From Bacteroidia bacterium (GTDB taxonomy: Bacteria; Bacteroidota; Bacteroidia; UKL13-3), in assembly GCA_014376805.1 (NCBI GenBank), contig JACMQU010000178.1:1-64000 (forward strand): a stretch of DNA of 64,000 nucleotides, given 5' to 3'. Shown here in pieces: positions 12,701 to 18,688 of this stretch; within the stretch, counting starts at the first letter, position 1; each line of letters starts with the position of its first letter. The position numbers and the translations under genes were made by a program. The notes below the pieces were generated by a model that saw only the letters and a list, made by a program, of their open reading frames with translations, was not told where the DNA came from and did not search any database.

Positions 12701-13856
12701 AATTGGTTATAATACATTTATCAGAGGTGCAAGAAGCCAGGGTTGCGGGCTGTTAGATGGAACAAATCCAACTCCGAATGATGTAACATTAAGTGCCACC
12801 GGAACCATTACTACAGGTTCATTTACCATACCTGTAACTTATAATGCTTCAAACGGCCAGGGATGGAACCTTGTTGGGAACCCTTATCCTAGTGCGATTG
12901 ACTGGGATGCAGCAGCTTGGACAAAAACCAATATGTCATCAACTATATGGATTTACAGACCTTCAAATGATAATATTGCTACTTATAATGGTACTACCGG
13001 AATAAATGGTGGTGGAAATATTATACCATCGGGACAAGGATTTTATGTAAAAGCTACAGCTTCATCACCAATACTGGCAGTTACGGAAGCAGTAAAAACA
13101 AGTGCTGCTGCAACTGTATTATTATTAAAAGGTAATAAGCCTTTTGAAATAAGATTAACCCTGAAAAACAGTGCAAACAAATCTGATGAAACAGTTGTGG
13201 TATTGAATAAGGAAAAAACAGATTTATATGATGGTGATTTTGATGCGGAAAAAATGAATAATCCAAGTAATGTAAATCTGTTCACTATAGATGCTATGAA
13301 TGCCAAGTACGGTATTAATGGAATTGCAACCATTGTAGACAGGGACTTTAAAATTGTTCCTTTAGGCATTGGAGCTGCATTTGTTGGGAATTATACCATT
13401 GATATGGAAGCACCAAATCTTCCTTCATATTACCAGCTATTTTTGCGTGATCATTATTTACTTACAGAAAAGCAGCTAACAAACGAAGATAAAATTACAC
13501 ATAGCTTTAATGTAACAACAGATTCGGCTTCTTTTGGTAACCAACGTTTCGATCTGTATATTAAAAATGAAAGACCTCATTCAAATACGGGTATAGGTAG
13601 TATTAATGGTTCAGAAACAGAAGTGAATGTTTATCCTAACCCAACTTTAAATATTTTAAATGTTTCAATTATACATCAGGTTAAACCGGTTAGCAGTTTA
13701 GTGCTTTATAATACATTGGGTCAAATTGTGAATAAGATAAATAATCCCCGTAAAGATGAGGTTATTGACCTGAGTGGATTTGAATCGGGGATTTACTTCC
13801 TGCAGGTAATGAGTGAAAATGATTCAGTGCTTACATTTAAAGTGATTAAAAAATAA
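3732..13856 (+). CDS. giant T9SS-secreted beta-helix surface protein
   Basis: This 3,374-residue protein begins with a signal peptide (MKRIILLSFSLLLFNFIGKAQ), so it crosses the inner membrane by Sec. It ends with a type IX sorting domain at about residues 3296-3374 (VNVYPNPTLNILNVSI, then SGIYFLQV, ending in VIKK), so it is exported to the surface. The body is rich in Thr, Ser, Asn and Gly, with many short N-N-T-I-type repeats typical of right-handed parallel beta-helices. Four modules each end in a GAYE motif, near residues 798, 1430, 2070 and 2708. The last three start with an Ig/Fn3-like stretch (G-P-x-I-x-Y-T). After residue 2711 come a non-repetitive beta domain with ANRWIGVTST and a conserved block containing GWNLVGNPYPSAIDWD. 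Adhesin, matrix component or glycan-binding protein are all possible; no catalytic motif is evident. It is followed 37 bp later by a PID-CTERM-like protein, probably in the same operon. Confidence 0.9.
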   Translation: MKRIILLSFSLLLFNFIGKAQIAITVSGTATTNPALTSTYTSLANALTALNAVSSYTTPGTIVFTMTASGTEIAPPTGLTIGSATLNPLLSSSNTVTIVKASGTVTLNAGVGTATPSSTVLDGLLKISGADFITIDGLTLTDGNAANPATMEYGIGLFKLSLSDGAQNNTIQNCTINLKTINNASGTTPMIEGSVGILMINSTAAAATTVLTPTTAAGTNSNNKFYSNTINGGNYGMGLIGFAGVSPFTTCDQGTIVGAISLGNIIQNFGGGAVSNPSAAIRTLAQYTITIGYNTINNNTASNTNHATTFRGIFLNTAVSASATVTNNTVTLKSGATSSSVTAIENASGSTAASNTISITNNTITGCTYTTATTGTFTGILQSATPATTNITNNTLTGTILGTSTVASSCVFQGLYNSASNGTNPVNINANTIINNVINNQGGTMYCIRASTADIRVNSNTINNNTIPLSGGSVTCSIYGYYNLGSATIETYNLNNIDNLSISGSSTSVSSIIRGMHTNTVSSSTINSSGNNINTLTYNNSSSGACSIYGMSFTLGTVVFSKNKIYNITANGVSSTAYGVNISGGTTVTLANNLIGDIKTPTANAAIPLAGINITSGTAVNLYYNTVYLNTSSTGALFGSSALYASITPTLILRNNIFVNLSTPTAATGYTTAYRRTSTTLTSYSATSNNNLFYGSSPGTNNLIFYDGTNSSQTIALYKTFMSTRDQASVSESSTFVSTTGGSAQFLELNGTVASQAESGGVAISGFTDSYNGTGVRTGYPQTSQTNGGGTAPDMGAYEGNYTPSDQTGPIITYTAFSNTSSTSDRTLNVTITDASGVPTFGAGLPVLNWKINAGAYSLVTATYISGSTYQFVFGSGVVPTDVVSYYIAAQDNSASMNVSVSPASGASGLTSNPPAASTIPTSPSTYTILNGINGSFDIGATKTSPNYTTLTNALSDISSKEINGTITLNIDADYDPTLETAFPVIINELLGASSINTVTIKPKTGVTKTITGNSATSIIKIYGGDYITIDGSNNGTISRDLTIENTNTATSGNAVIWLASPASGNGSNSNTIKNCIIQGNASTTTFLGMYIGGTASISLTSSGVEKNNTNTITSNLFKKTQYGIALFGYAAAQPDLNNIISNNNFGTATTGEGFNIEGIHSDRQQSLTVSGNDVQNIRSITSTAIYGIRLLDFKSGLCYNNLVHNIAYTSTSTTKVYGIAVLSSSYALVGNPSAANIYNNAIYDITSTGTATDWNLTGILASQGYGDKFYYNSVNLAGQVNNSSSGLSASFANGNGSLTTPGTNVDIRNNIFSLTGTSLGGPVYAYYSKATSFSGSTQNNNILYAAGTGASTYTLGYFNSTAYTTLSAWQTATGVEANSLAVNPQYNNATVLKPQLGSPALNAGVTITGFTADILGVTRSVSTPTIGAYETGVDGAGPNITYTTLGNTALASNRSITAVAITDVSGVNTTIGTKPRLYFKKSTDANTYVGNTSGDNGWKYAESTSSASPFDFTIDYNIINGGSVTGGNTVQYFIVAQDLAATPNVGINSGTFSATPTSVNLTSGAFPLTGTINQYLISAAFTGSYDVGTSAATYTTLKSFFDAINAGVVTGNISVNIVGTCTESTTASLSQWSEEPASSNFTMTISPSGGAARLITGTLATATVKLDGADRVTIDGLNTGGNTLTIENLSVAASSAAIWMSSQGTGLGATNNAIKNSTIKGGSNTVANYGIVIGGTTIASNGADNDNNTIQNNTINTCAIGIYAIGTAAGSTGGIDNLTLSGNAITINTTAAVIGIEVGNGTGGAITQNQLSVQTTNTAVAGISIETGFLNATVTRNLLSNVTTTATNGYGGRGITVGTGSASSNITLSNNVIYGVSGSNFSSFTNSSSMGIGLGMIGNTSTLTTTTGGINLYYNSINMYGNYAYAGACLTTGLYVGSGVTALDLRNNIFKNSLNNTDLSGTGSKNYVIYSAASNTAFSNINYNDYFVSGTQGVLAFLTSDRTDLTGIQSGFGGNVNSSTANPNFNSNTILQPQTGSPVLAAGAPISGITTDYSGTTRSGTTPSIGAYENGSDGAPPVISYTTLGNISSTTNRSLTSVVITDASGVNTTPGTKPRLYFKKSTDANTYVGNTSGDNGWKYVESTSSASPFDFTINYSIINGGSISGGNIIQYFIAAQDLAATPNVGINSGTFSATPTSVNLTSAAFPLTGTINQYLISAAFTGSYDVGTGAATYTTLKSFFDAINSGVVTGNITVNIVGTCTESTTASLSQWSEEPASSNFTMSISPSGGASRLITGTLATATVKLDGADRVTIDGLNTGGNTLTIENLSVAASSAAVWLSSQGTGLGATNNAIKNSTIKGGSNTVANYGIVIGGTTIPSNGADNDNTTIQNNTINTCANGIYAIGTAAVSTGGIDNLTLSGNVITINTTAAVIGIEVGNGTGGSISQNQLNVQTSGTAVAGISIETGFLNATVTRNLLSNVTTTATGGYGGRGITAGTASASSNITISNNVIYGVNGSNYSSFTNSSSIGIGLGMIGNSTTLTTTTGGINLYYNSINMYGNYAYASACLTTGLYVGSGVTALDIRNNIFKNSLNNTDLSGTVSKNYAIYSAAANTAFTSINNNDYFVSGTQGVLAFLTSDRTTLAALQTGFGSNINSYNINPGFTSTTNLLEVANAFPSNYLLGSAISGITTDFAGLTRSSTPDLGAYEGSDANRWIGVTSTAFTTGSNWDDGNVPSSGQSLTISSYASNSPVLTASYNANNLYIGAGQILGLNANTLLIDGALSGTGTLKGNGSLTIQGSGAFGTVSFDQTIPGTTNKLTNLTYNRSAQTITLGNVLQVSGTVTPTAGTLETSGFLTLLSSSTSDGNIAQGSGSYLTGTVSVQRFIPGSSGRKYRYLAAPFITGPTIGDSWQQQIYITGTGTGGTACPSLTSHTNGFDASTYNNYSMTTFNETTAIATASTPNVTGATIYTNAWTGVPTTNATNLAAGIGYNTFIRGARSQGCGLLDGTNPTPNDVTLSATGTITTGSFTIPVTYNASNGQGWNLVGNPYPSAIDWDAAAWTKTNMSSTIWIYRPSNDNIATYNGTTGINGGGNIIPSGQGFYVKATASSPILAVTEAVKTSAAATVLLLKGNKPFEIRLTLKNSANKSDETVVVLNKEKTDLYDGDFDAEKMNNPSNVNLFTIDAMNAKYGINGIATIVDRDFKIVPLGIGAAFVGNYTIDMEAPNLPSYYQLFLRDHYLLTEKQLTNEDKITHSFNVTTDSASFGNQRFDLYIKNERPHSNTGIGSINGSETEVNVYPNPTLNILNVSIIHQVKPVSSLVLYNTLGQIVNKINNPRKDEVIDLSGFESGIYFLQVMSENDSVLTFKVIKK
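8031..9947 (+). repeat. 1,917-bp tandem repeat, copy 1
   Basis: This copy encodes 639 residues: an Ig/Fn3-like part (ITYTTLGN, KPRLYFKKSTDANTYVG) and then a beta-helix part (KLDGADRVTIDGLNTGG) ending in a GAYE motif. Landmarks at 8161 and 9461 recur exactly 1,917 bases later, at 10078 and 11378, so the copies differ by substitutions and not by net indels. A more diverged relative lies at about 6157-8030. Confidence 0.93.
9948..11864 (+). repeat. 1,917-bp tandem repeat, copy 2
   Basis: This is the second copy, in register with the first at an offset of 1,917 (3 x 639). Most residues are identical, and long nucleotide runs are unchanged, for example around 11371-11460 against 9454-9543. This points to a recent duplication or continuing gene conversion. 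Confidence 0.93.
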
Positions 13857-13893
13857 AGAGTCAGACAAATAAATAATCGATAATTACACCCAA

Positions 13894-14400
13894 ATGAAAA
13901 ATAAAAATTTAAGACGACTAAGCCTGATATTAATCATTCTATTATCTGTGATGTTAACTTCAAATCAAATTTTTGCTCAGAATAATGAGGATGATGATGA
14001 GAATGAAAATGCGAGCGATATGAATAGCAACCGATTTGAAAGCGGACTTGATAATTCATACGAAACCCAAAAGCCATTTTATCAAAAAGAAATTAAAAAT
14101 AAACAAGGTAATGATGTCGATAATCATAATAACTCAGAACTGGATATTGATGTTCATAGAGGAACGTATTCAGCCCCGGTTATTATTAGTGGCGGTAATG
14201 GTCCGGTAGACAATGGGAATACACAAGGTCGCACTTCCACATCAAATGGCTTTTCTCAACCCATAACCAGAGTTGATCCTAACACCTCATTTCCGGATAA
14301 TCCACCCGATCCGGATGCACCAATTGATGGTGGAATAAGCCTGCTGGTGGCGGCAGGTTTGGGTTTTGGAATGTATAAGAGAAATAAAGATAAGAGTTAA
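13894..14400 (+). CDS. small acidic exported protein with PID-CTERM-like sorting tail
   Basis: This 168-residue protein has an N-terminal signal peptide (hydrophobic LSLILIILLSVMLTS, cleavage likely after IFAQ). A very acidic Asp/Glu/Asn-rich stretch follows at about residues 29-50. A low-complexity hydrophilic middle contains ISGGNGPVDNGN. The C-terminus has PDPDAPIDGG, then a hydrophobic segment (ISLLVAAGLGFGMY) and a basic end (KRNKDKS). That tripartite tail is the layout of the Bacteroidota PID-CTERM sorting signal: motif, membrane segment, basic cluster. The function of the body is unknown. It lies 37 bp after the giant T9SS protein and before a strong terminator, so the two are probably co-transcribed. 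Known: such tails mark surface-sorted proteins. Inferred: the partner role. Confidence 0.8.
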   Translation: MKNKNLRRLSLILIILLSVMLTSNQIFAQNNEDDDENENASDMNSNRFESGLDNSYETQKPFYQKEIKNKQGNDVDNHNNSELDIDVHRGTYSAPVIISGGNGPVDNGNTQGRTSTSNGFSQPITRVDPNTSFPDNPPDPDAPIDGGISLLVAAGLGFGMYKRNKDKS

Positions 14401-14442
14401 CCAAAAAAGAGGAGTGACAATTTTGTCACTCCTCTTTTTTGG
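14401..14442. terminator. perfect palindromic bidirectional terminator
   Basis: A 20-bp stem without mismatch (CCAAAAAAGAGGAGTGACAA and its complement) surrounds TT. It has an A-run on one side and a T-run on the other, so it can end transcription from both strands. It starts one base after the stop of the PID-CTERM gene and lies 75 bp past the end of the convergent dioxygenase gene. Confidence 0.9.
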
Positions 14443-14516
14443 TTAAGAGTTAAAGGTAAGGTTCCCTTAAGTTTATTATTAAAACGATTGTAAAAGGTTT
14501 AGCCGGATAATATCAG

Positions 14517-15383
14517 TTAACCAATCTTTAAACTTCGCATTGATATAGAACCCATCTCTATAGTTTCATTGAAGAAATTAGCCTGCTCATTATTTTGTTT
14601 AAGTGCAAGCGTATATAATAAAGGAATATAATGTTCTTCTGTAGGAATAGATAAGGTTGCCGTTTTACCAAGTTTATTATAATTAACCAATGCATTAAGA
14701 TCATTGTTAATAATTTTGTTCTTTACAGTCTCATCAAATTCTATGGCCCAGTCAAAGGGTTTGCCTTCCCAGTTTAACAAACCCAGGTTATGTACAATAT
14801 TTCCACTACCTATAATAAGTACACCTTTCTTGCGCAGATTCTGCAAGTGCTTTGCTATTTCAATGTGCTGTGCGAGAGTTGCCGTATAATCCAAGCTTAA
14901 CTGAAAGGTAGGAATGTTTGCCTTAGGAAACATAGGTTTTAAAACACTCCAGGTGCCATGGTCTAGTCCCCATTCAAAATCTTTATTTACATGTCCGGAT
15001 TGAAATTCTTCTATGGTTAACTGCGCAAATTCTGGTGAGCCCGGAGCAGGATATTGTGCGTCAAACAATGCTTTAGGAAAGCCTCCAAAATCATGAATGG
15101 TTTTAGGGTGTTCCATGGCCGTTACTTTTGTTCCCTGTGTTTGCCAATGCGCCGAAATACATAAGATAGCTTTGGGTACCGGAAGTTCTCTGCCAAGTTT
15201 TGCCCAGTTTTGGGTAATGGTGTTGTTCTCAATAGCATTCATCGGACTGCCATGGCCCACAAATAAAACAGGCATAATTGCAGCGGCGTATGTATTACCT
15301 ATAATTTCATTTTCAAATGCTTTAAGTTCCATATTTAAAAGAGGTAGACCTACAGTTGTCAGAAAAAAATCTTTGCGGGTCAA
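14517..15383 (-). CDS. ygiD: 4,5-DOPA-extradiol-dioxygenase-like protein
   Basis: The 288-residue product belongs to the class III extradiol ring-cleavage dioxygenase family (LigB/YgiD type). Metal-ligand His motifs are visible: LFVGHGSPMNA near residue 42, ISAHWQTQG, IHDFGGFPKA, and later GSGNIVHNLG. The family opens catechol rings such as L-DOPA with a non-heme metal; the real substrate here is unknown. The frame starts with TTG at 15383, one base after the stop of the DsbA-like gene, giving the N-terminus MTRKDFFLTT. That resembles the N-termini I recall for Bacteroidota homologues, so TTG with translational coupling is likely; the next ATG is residue 18. It is probably co-transcribed with the upstream DsbA-like gene and ends at the palindromic terminator. 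Confidence 0.85.
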   Translation of the reverse strand: MTRKDFFLTTVGLPLLNMELKAFENEIIGNTYAAAIMPVLFVGHGSPMNAIENNTITQNWAKLGRELPVPKAILCISAHWQTQGTKVTAMEHPKTIHDFGGFPKALFDAQYPAPGSPEFAQLTIEEFQSGHVNKDFEWGLDHGTWSVLKPMFPKANIPTFQLSLDYTATLAQHIEIAKHLQNLRKKGVLIIGSGNIVHNLGLLNWEGKPFDWAIEFDETVKNKIINNDLNALVNYNKLGKTATLSIPTEEHYIPLLYTLALKQNNEQANFFNETIEMGSISMRSLKIG

Positions 15384-15384
15384 C

Positions 15385-16068
15385 TTATAAATTTTTAATT
15401 TTTTCTAATGATTTTTCCAGGGTTTCGTAATCTGTAAAGCCATTGGTTAAGGCATAGTATTTGCCGTTTTTAAAAGCCATTACCGCAGGGTAACCATTAA
15501 CGCCTAAGTTGGCGGCCTGTTTAAAACCGTCATATGTTTTTTTGCGCATGGCATCATCATTTAAGCTTTTTAAGAAGATGGTTTCATTAATTCCATAAGG
15601 TTTAATCAATGCCTTATAAACTTCATCTTTACTTAAATCAAGGCCATCCATAAAATATGCTTTTTGTAAAGCTGCCGCAAAAGTAATAGCCTGTAAGGGA
15701 TGGAAATTTTTAAATACCTCAATGGCAATGGCAGGCTTAACTGATGACGAATACAGTTGTTTGGTTTTTAATTGTGCAAGGTAGGCTTCTCCAAATATTA
15801 CTCCCGAAGCTTCTTCCACACGTTTATAAGCACTTAAAATATAATCGGCAAAATCACCAACCGGCCCTTCTCTTTCTCCAACCACCATGCCGCCGCTTAT
15901 TATCTCAAAATCAAATTCGCCGGCATACTTTTGGGCAGCTTTTTGTATAACTGCCGAAAAGCCATAGCACCATCCACACATGGGATCAAATACATATATA
16001 ATTTTAGTTTTAGCTTGCATATTTATGTTAATTGTTAGTAGTATTATAAGGGTAAATATTGCTTTCAT
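15385..16068 (-). CDS. DsbA-family thiol oxidoreductase, exported
   Basis: From the ATG at 16068 the product has 227 residues. The signal-like start (MKAIFTLIILLTININMQAK) supports this start over an ATG 27 codons upstream, which would bury the signal peptide. The active site is DPMCGWCYG, with Cys31 and Cys34, and the DsbA-type fold continues through IISGGMVVG and a thioredoxin-like end with the cis-Pro stretch VNGYPAVMAF. This places it in the FrnE/DsbA-like group. It probably acts in the periplasm as a disulfide oxidase or isomerase. No DsbB partner is nearby. The stop codon is separated by one base from the TTG of the dioxygenase gene. Confidence 0.87.
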   Translation of the reverse strand: MKAIFTLIILLTININMQAKTKIIYVFDPMCGWCYGFSAVIQKAAQKYAGEFDFEIISGGMVVGEREGPVGDFADYILSAYKRVEEASGVIFGEAYLAQLKTKQLYSSSVKPAIAIEVFKNFHPLQAITFAAALQKAYFMDGLDLSKDEVYKALIKPYGINETIFLKSLNDDAMRKKTYDGFKQAANLGVNGYPAVMAFKNGKYYALTNGFTDYETLEKSLEKIKNL

Positions 16069-16149
16069 ATTTTGCTTTAATTTAGTGATACAAGTATTGT
16101 TGTAAAGTTTAACATCAAATAAAAATAATTGTATTTTGTTCAACATCAC

Positions 16150-16508
16150 TTCCCGCTATTTATTTATATTTAATTAAACTGTTTGTTCTCTTTTTTTTCA
16201 ACTTCAACTTCAACTTCTAACTCATTATCCTTTAAAGCCAGCCTTACAATGTAATTCATCGCCTAAAGGTTAATTGGAAGAAACTAAACATCTGCAAAAA
16301 GCTGTGACTTTATTTTTTTCAAATCATTGCCAAGAGCATCTTTTAAGCTTACATTTCCATAAACCAATTATGTTTTTCATAATCGGATCAAAAGAAAATT
16401 GAGTTTAAAATATTTTATTTAAACCTATATGTCACAATCTCAAAGTAAATCAATTTGTATGGGAATTAAAATCATAATCTTTAAGTGCATGCTCATATAA
16501 CTTTCTAT
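16150..16508. other. intergenic region with doubtful short coding scraps
   Basis: On the minus strand a 29-residue frame at 16259-16170 (MNYIVRLALKDNELEVEVEV, then an acidic-basic end) contains a Val-Glu repeat made by a CAACTT-type hexamer repeat. Upstream of it a stretch reading GNVSLKDALGNDLKKIKS ends at a TAG at 16284-16286 but is preceded by a stop. They may be remnants of one small gene. No promoter was recognised. Confidence 0.3.
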
Positions 16509-17093
16509 TCAGGAACCAAAGGGTTTATTAAATACAAATTCGGTTTGATCCATACGTTTACTGCGCGTATGTTCCTGTTCTTTTTGATAATCTTTTAAAT
16601 GATCATCATTGCCCGGATAACCAACAGCCATAAATGCTACAACTTCACAATCTTCGGGTAACTGTAATGCTTCGCGGGCTTTGTCGTTATGATAACCACC
16701 CATAGGATGGGCTTGCATGCCCAAACTTGTTGCCTGTAATGCCAGAAGCATATTGGCTGCACCCAGGTCGTGCAAAGCTTTTGGGTTTAAATTACCATCT
16801 TTGGCCATAGTTTTTTTAGCAATGCACGCAATTAGCAATGGAGCTTTTTGAACCCAATCTTTGTTCATATCCATTAAACAATTAAGTAAGGTTTGATACC
16901 ATTCAACCTGGGCAGCAGTTGCATATACATACCGCCAGGGTTGTTCGTTTGACGAACTAAAACTCCAGCGTGCTGCTTCAAAAAGTTCGGCAATTAATGC
17001 AGGCTCAATTGCCCTTTCAATAAATGCCCTTATGCTTTTGCGATCAGTAATTAGTTTATCAATGTTATGAGCTATTGTATTATTTTGTTCCAT
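16509..17093 (-). CDS. nitroreductase-family protein
   Basis: The 194-residue protein belongs to the FMN-dependent nitroreductase family. Visible marks are the N-terminal RKSIRAF (FMN phosphate contact), AARWSFSSSNEQPWRYVY near residue 40, LGAANMLLALQATSLGMQAHPMGG in the second half, and the ending VVAFMAVGYPG. Members reduce nitroaromatics, quinones or flavins with NAD(P)H in the cytoplasm; the substrate cannot be told. The length is normal. The ATG at 17093 follows a TAnnTTTG box, and a GAACCT/AGGTTC palindrome abuts that box, which suggests regulated expression. Confidence 0.9.
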   Translation of the reverse strand: MEQNNTIAHNIDKLITDRKSIRAFIERAIEPALIAELFEAARWSFSSSNEQPWRYVYATAAQVEWYQTLLNCLMDMNKDWVQKAPLLIACIAKKTMAKDGNLNPKALHDLGAANMLLALQATSLGMQAHPMGGYHNDKAREALQLPEDCEVVAFMAVGYPGNDDHLKDYQKEQEHTRSKRMDQTEFVFNKPFGS

Positions 17094-17113
17094 TGTTTAG
17101 TTATTATTTATAA

Positions 17114-17121
17114 CAAATTTA
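17114..17121 (-). promoter_or_regulatory. -7 box of the nitroreductase gene
   Basis: On the minus strand the box reads TAAATTTG, an exact match to Bacteroidota TAnnTTTG, 20 bases before the ATG. No TTG lies at the usual distance upstream; the palindrome at 17122-17152 occupies that place, as expected for a controlled promoter. Confidence 0.45.
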
Positions 17122-17152
17122 GAACCTTATAAGCTCATATTGACCGAGGTTC
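17122..17152. repeat. GAACCT-N19-AGGTTC inverted repeat
   Basis: The half-sites are 17122-17127 and 17147-17152. The element directly abuts the -7 box of the nitroreductase gene. Elements of the same architecture occur at 27714-27746 and 41631-41662. It is a candidate operator for an unidentified regulator. Confidence 0.4.
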
Positions 17153-17250
17153 GTTATAAGATTAACAGGTGATGATAAATCTAATTCATGTTTATATAAG
17201 CATATAAAACTTTCGCAATTTAATAGAGTTTAAAGCAGGTAAGTTTAGTC

Positions 17251-17784
17251 CTATACTTGTTTAGTCATTTGCACATTGCAGGCAATCTTAACTTCATCGC
17301 TCACTACTATGCCACCGGCTTCTGTAGTTGCACTCCATTTAAGGTTAAAGTCTTTGCGGTTTATTTTGCCATTTACTTCAAAGCCTGCTTTTTGCTGGCC
17401 ATAAGGATCGGTCATTAAGCCATTAAACTCAACATCAAGCACTATACTTTTTGTGATGTCTCTGATGGTTAAATCTCCGGTTAAAGTATATCCTTTATCC
17501 CCTTTTTTATCAAACCCGGTAGATACAAAAGTAAGTTTAGGATACTGTTCTACATTAAAAAAGTCGTCGCTTTTTAAATGTCCGTCACGCTGATCAGAAC
17601 CAGTGGTTATTGAATCTGTTTCTGCACTGAAGTTCACCTTTGCTTTGTTAAAATCATCGTTATCTGTTTCAACCGATGCCGTAAAATTTGTAAATTTGCC
17701 GCTAACTGTTGAAATCATTAAGTGTTTTACTTTGAAGTCAATCTCTGAATGACTTGGGTCAATAGACCATTTAGTTATGCTCAT
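17251..17784 (-). CDS. YceI-family lipocalin-like protein
   Basis: The 177-residue protein has the YceI pattern: WSIDPSHSEIDFKVKHLMIS at the start, VSGKF, the pair SITTGSDQRDGHLKSDDFF, FVSTG, LTGDLTIRDITK, and a final DEVKIACNVQ. YceI proteins form a lipocalin-like barrel that binds polyisoprenoid or other lipids. This copy has no signal peptide, so it is predicted to be cytoplasmic, as many Bacteroidota copies are. The ATG at 17784 is well placed. The pirin gene upstream is on the same strand with a 105-bp gap, so co-transcription is possible but not shown. Confidence 0.92.
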   Translation of the reverse strand: MSITKWSIDPSHSEIDFKVKHLMISTVSGKFTNFTASVETDNDDFNKAKVNFSAETDSITTGSDQRDGHLKSDDFFNVEQYPKLTFVSTGFDKKGDKGYTLTGDLTIRDITKSIVLDVEFNGLMTDPYGQQKAGFEVNGKINRKDFNLKWSATTEAGGIVVSDEVKIACNVQMTKQV

Positions 17785-17889
17785 GTTTATATTTATTGTT
17801 GCTTGTTAAAATATGCTAACTACCTGGGAAATGATTAGTTTTATTTTGTTAAAATTTTTTGTTTTTACTGAACCTAAAAAGTGTTGAAA

Positions 17890-18615
17890 TTATTTATGCA
17901 TGTACATTGGTATGTCTATTACTAATATTTTGGAAGGAACTAATGCTACAATATCAAATTCGTTATAGTTTGTAATACCCATAGCGTCGCGATTTGTAAG
18001 CAGTTGATCTCCTATCTTTATTTCGCCATCAATTACAAATACATAGGCTCCGTTATTTAACTTTTTAGAAGTGTAGTTGATTTTTTTTTGCTGATCCAGA
18101 TCAGTTTGGCTGAACCAGGCGTTCTGGTAAATACCAATTGCATTTCCTTCCTGCTGATCTATTGGGCATATAATTGTTTGCCATATATTTTGTCGTCCTT
18201 CTATACTATAAGATTTCTGACCATAACGTGGTGTTACCATCTGTATATTAGGAAATACCCATATCTGAAACAACTTCAATTCATCCTTTTGCGAACTGTT
18301 TTGTTCCGAATGTGTTATGCCAGTACCAGCACTCATAACCTGCACTTCACCGGGTACAATTACGGAGGTATTTCCTATACTATCCTGATGCTTTAAACTG
18401 CCTTTCTGTACAATGGTAATGATCTCCATGTTATCATGAGGATGTTTGCCAAAGCCCATCCCTTTTGCAACGGTATCGTCATTTAAAACTCTCAGTACGC
18501 CAAAGTTTGTACGATCAGGGTTATACCAGGAGGCAAAATTAAATGAATGAAACGCATTTAACCAGCCATGATTAACATGACCTCTTTCACTTGCTTTATG
18601 AAGAAATGTTTTCAT
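17890..18615 (-). CDS. pirin-family protein
   Basis: From the ATG at 18615 the product has 241 residues. It has the bicupin pirin layout: RGHVNHGWLNAFHSFNFASW, FGVLRVLNDD, the metal-binding GKHPHDNMEIITIV, then PGEVQVMSAGTGITHSE, and a second cupin with the Asn/Asp-rich end NYNEFDIVALV. Bacterial pirins bind iron, and some have quercetinase activity; the role here is unknown. A start at 18669 is excluded because it would lie upstream of a good promoter (18659-18688). The chosen ATG follows a purine-rich AAAAGGAAAACAACC. Confidence 0.93.
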   Translation of the reverse strand: MKTFLHKASERGHVNHGWLNAFHSFNFASWYNPDRTNFGVLRVLNDDTVAKGMGFGKHPHDNMEIITIVQKGSLKHQDSIGNTSVIVPGEVQVMSAGTGITHSEQNSSQKDELKLFQIWVFPNIQMVTPRYGQKSYSIEGRQNIWQTIICPIDQQEGNAIGIYQNAWFSQTDLDQQKKINYTSKKLNNGAYVFVIDGEIKIGDQLLTNRDAMGITNYNEFDIVALVPSKILVIDIPMYMHK

Positions 18616-18658
18616 GGTTGTTTTCCTTTTTATGGCGGTTAAAGTGATGTATATAATA

Positions 18659-18688
18659 CAAATGTACAAACAATATATGTATATACAA
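18659..18688 (-). promoter_or_regulatory. Bacteroidota-type promoter of the pirin gene
   Basis: On the minus strand TTG (18688-18686), exactly 19 bases, then TACATTTG (18666-18659). This fits the TTTG-N19-TAnnTTTG consensus well. The start site would be near 18652, giving a leader of about 37 bases. Confidence 0.65.

Noticed and set aside
16069-16149. Longer start of the DsbA-like protein at 16149
   Set aside because: It would place 27 extra residues in front of a clear signal peptide.
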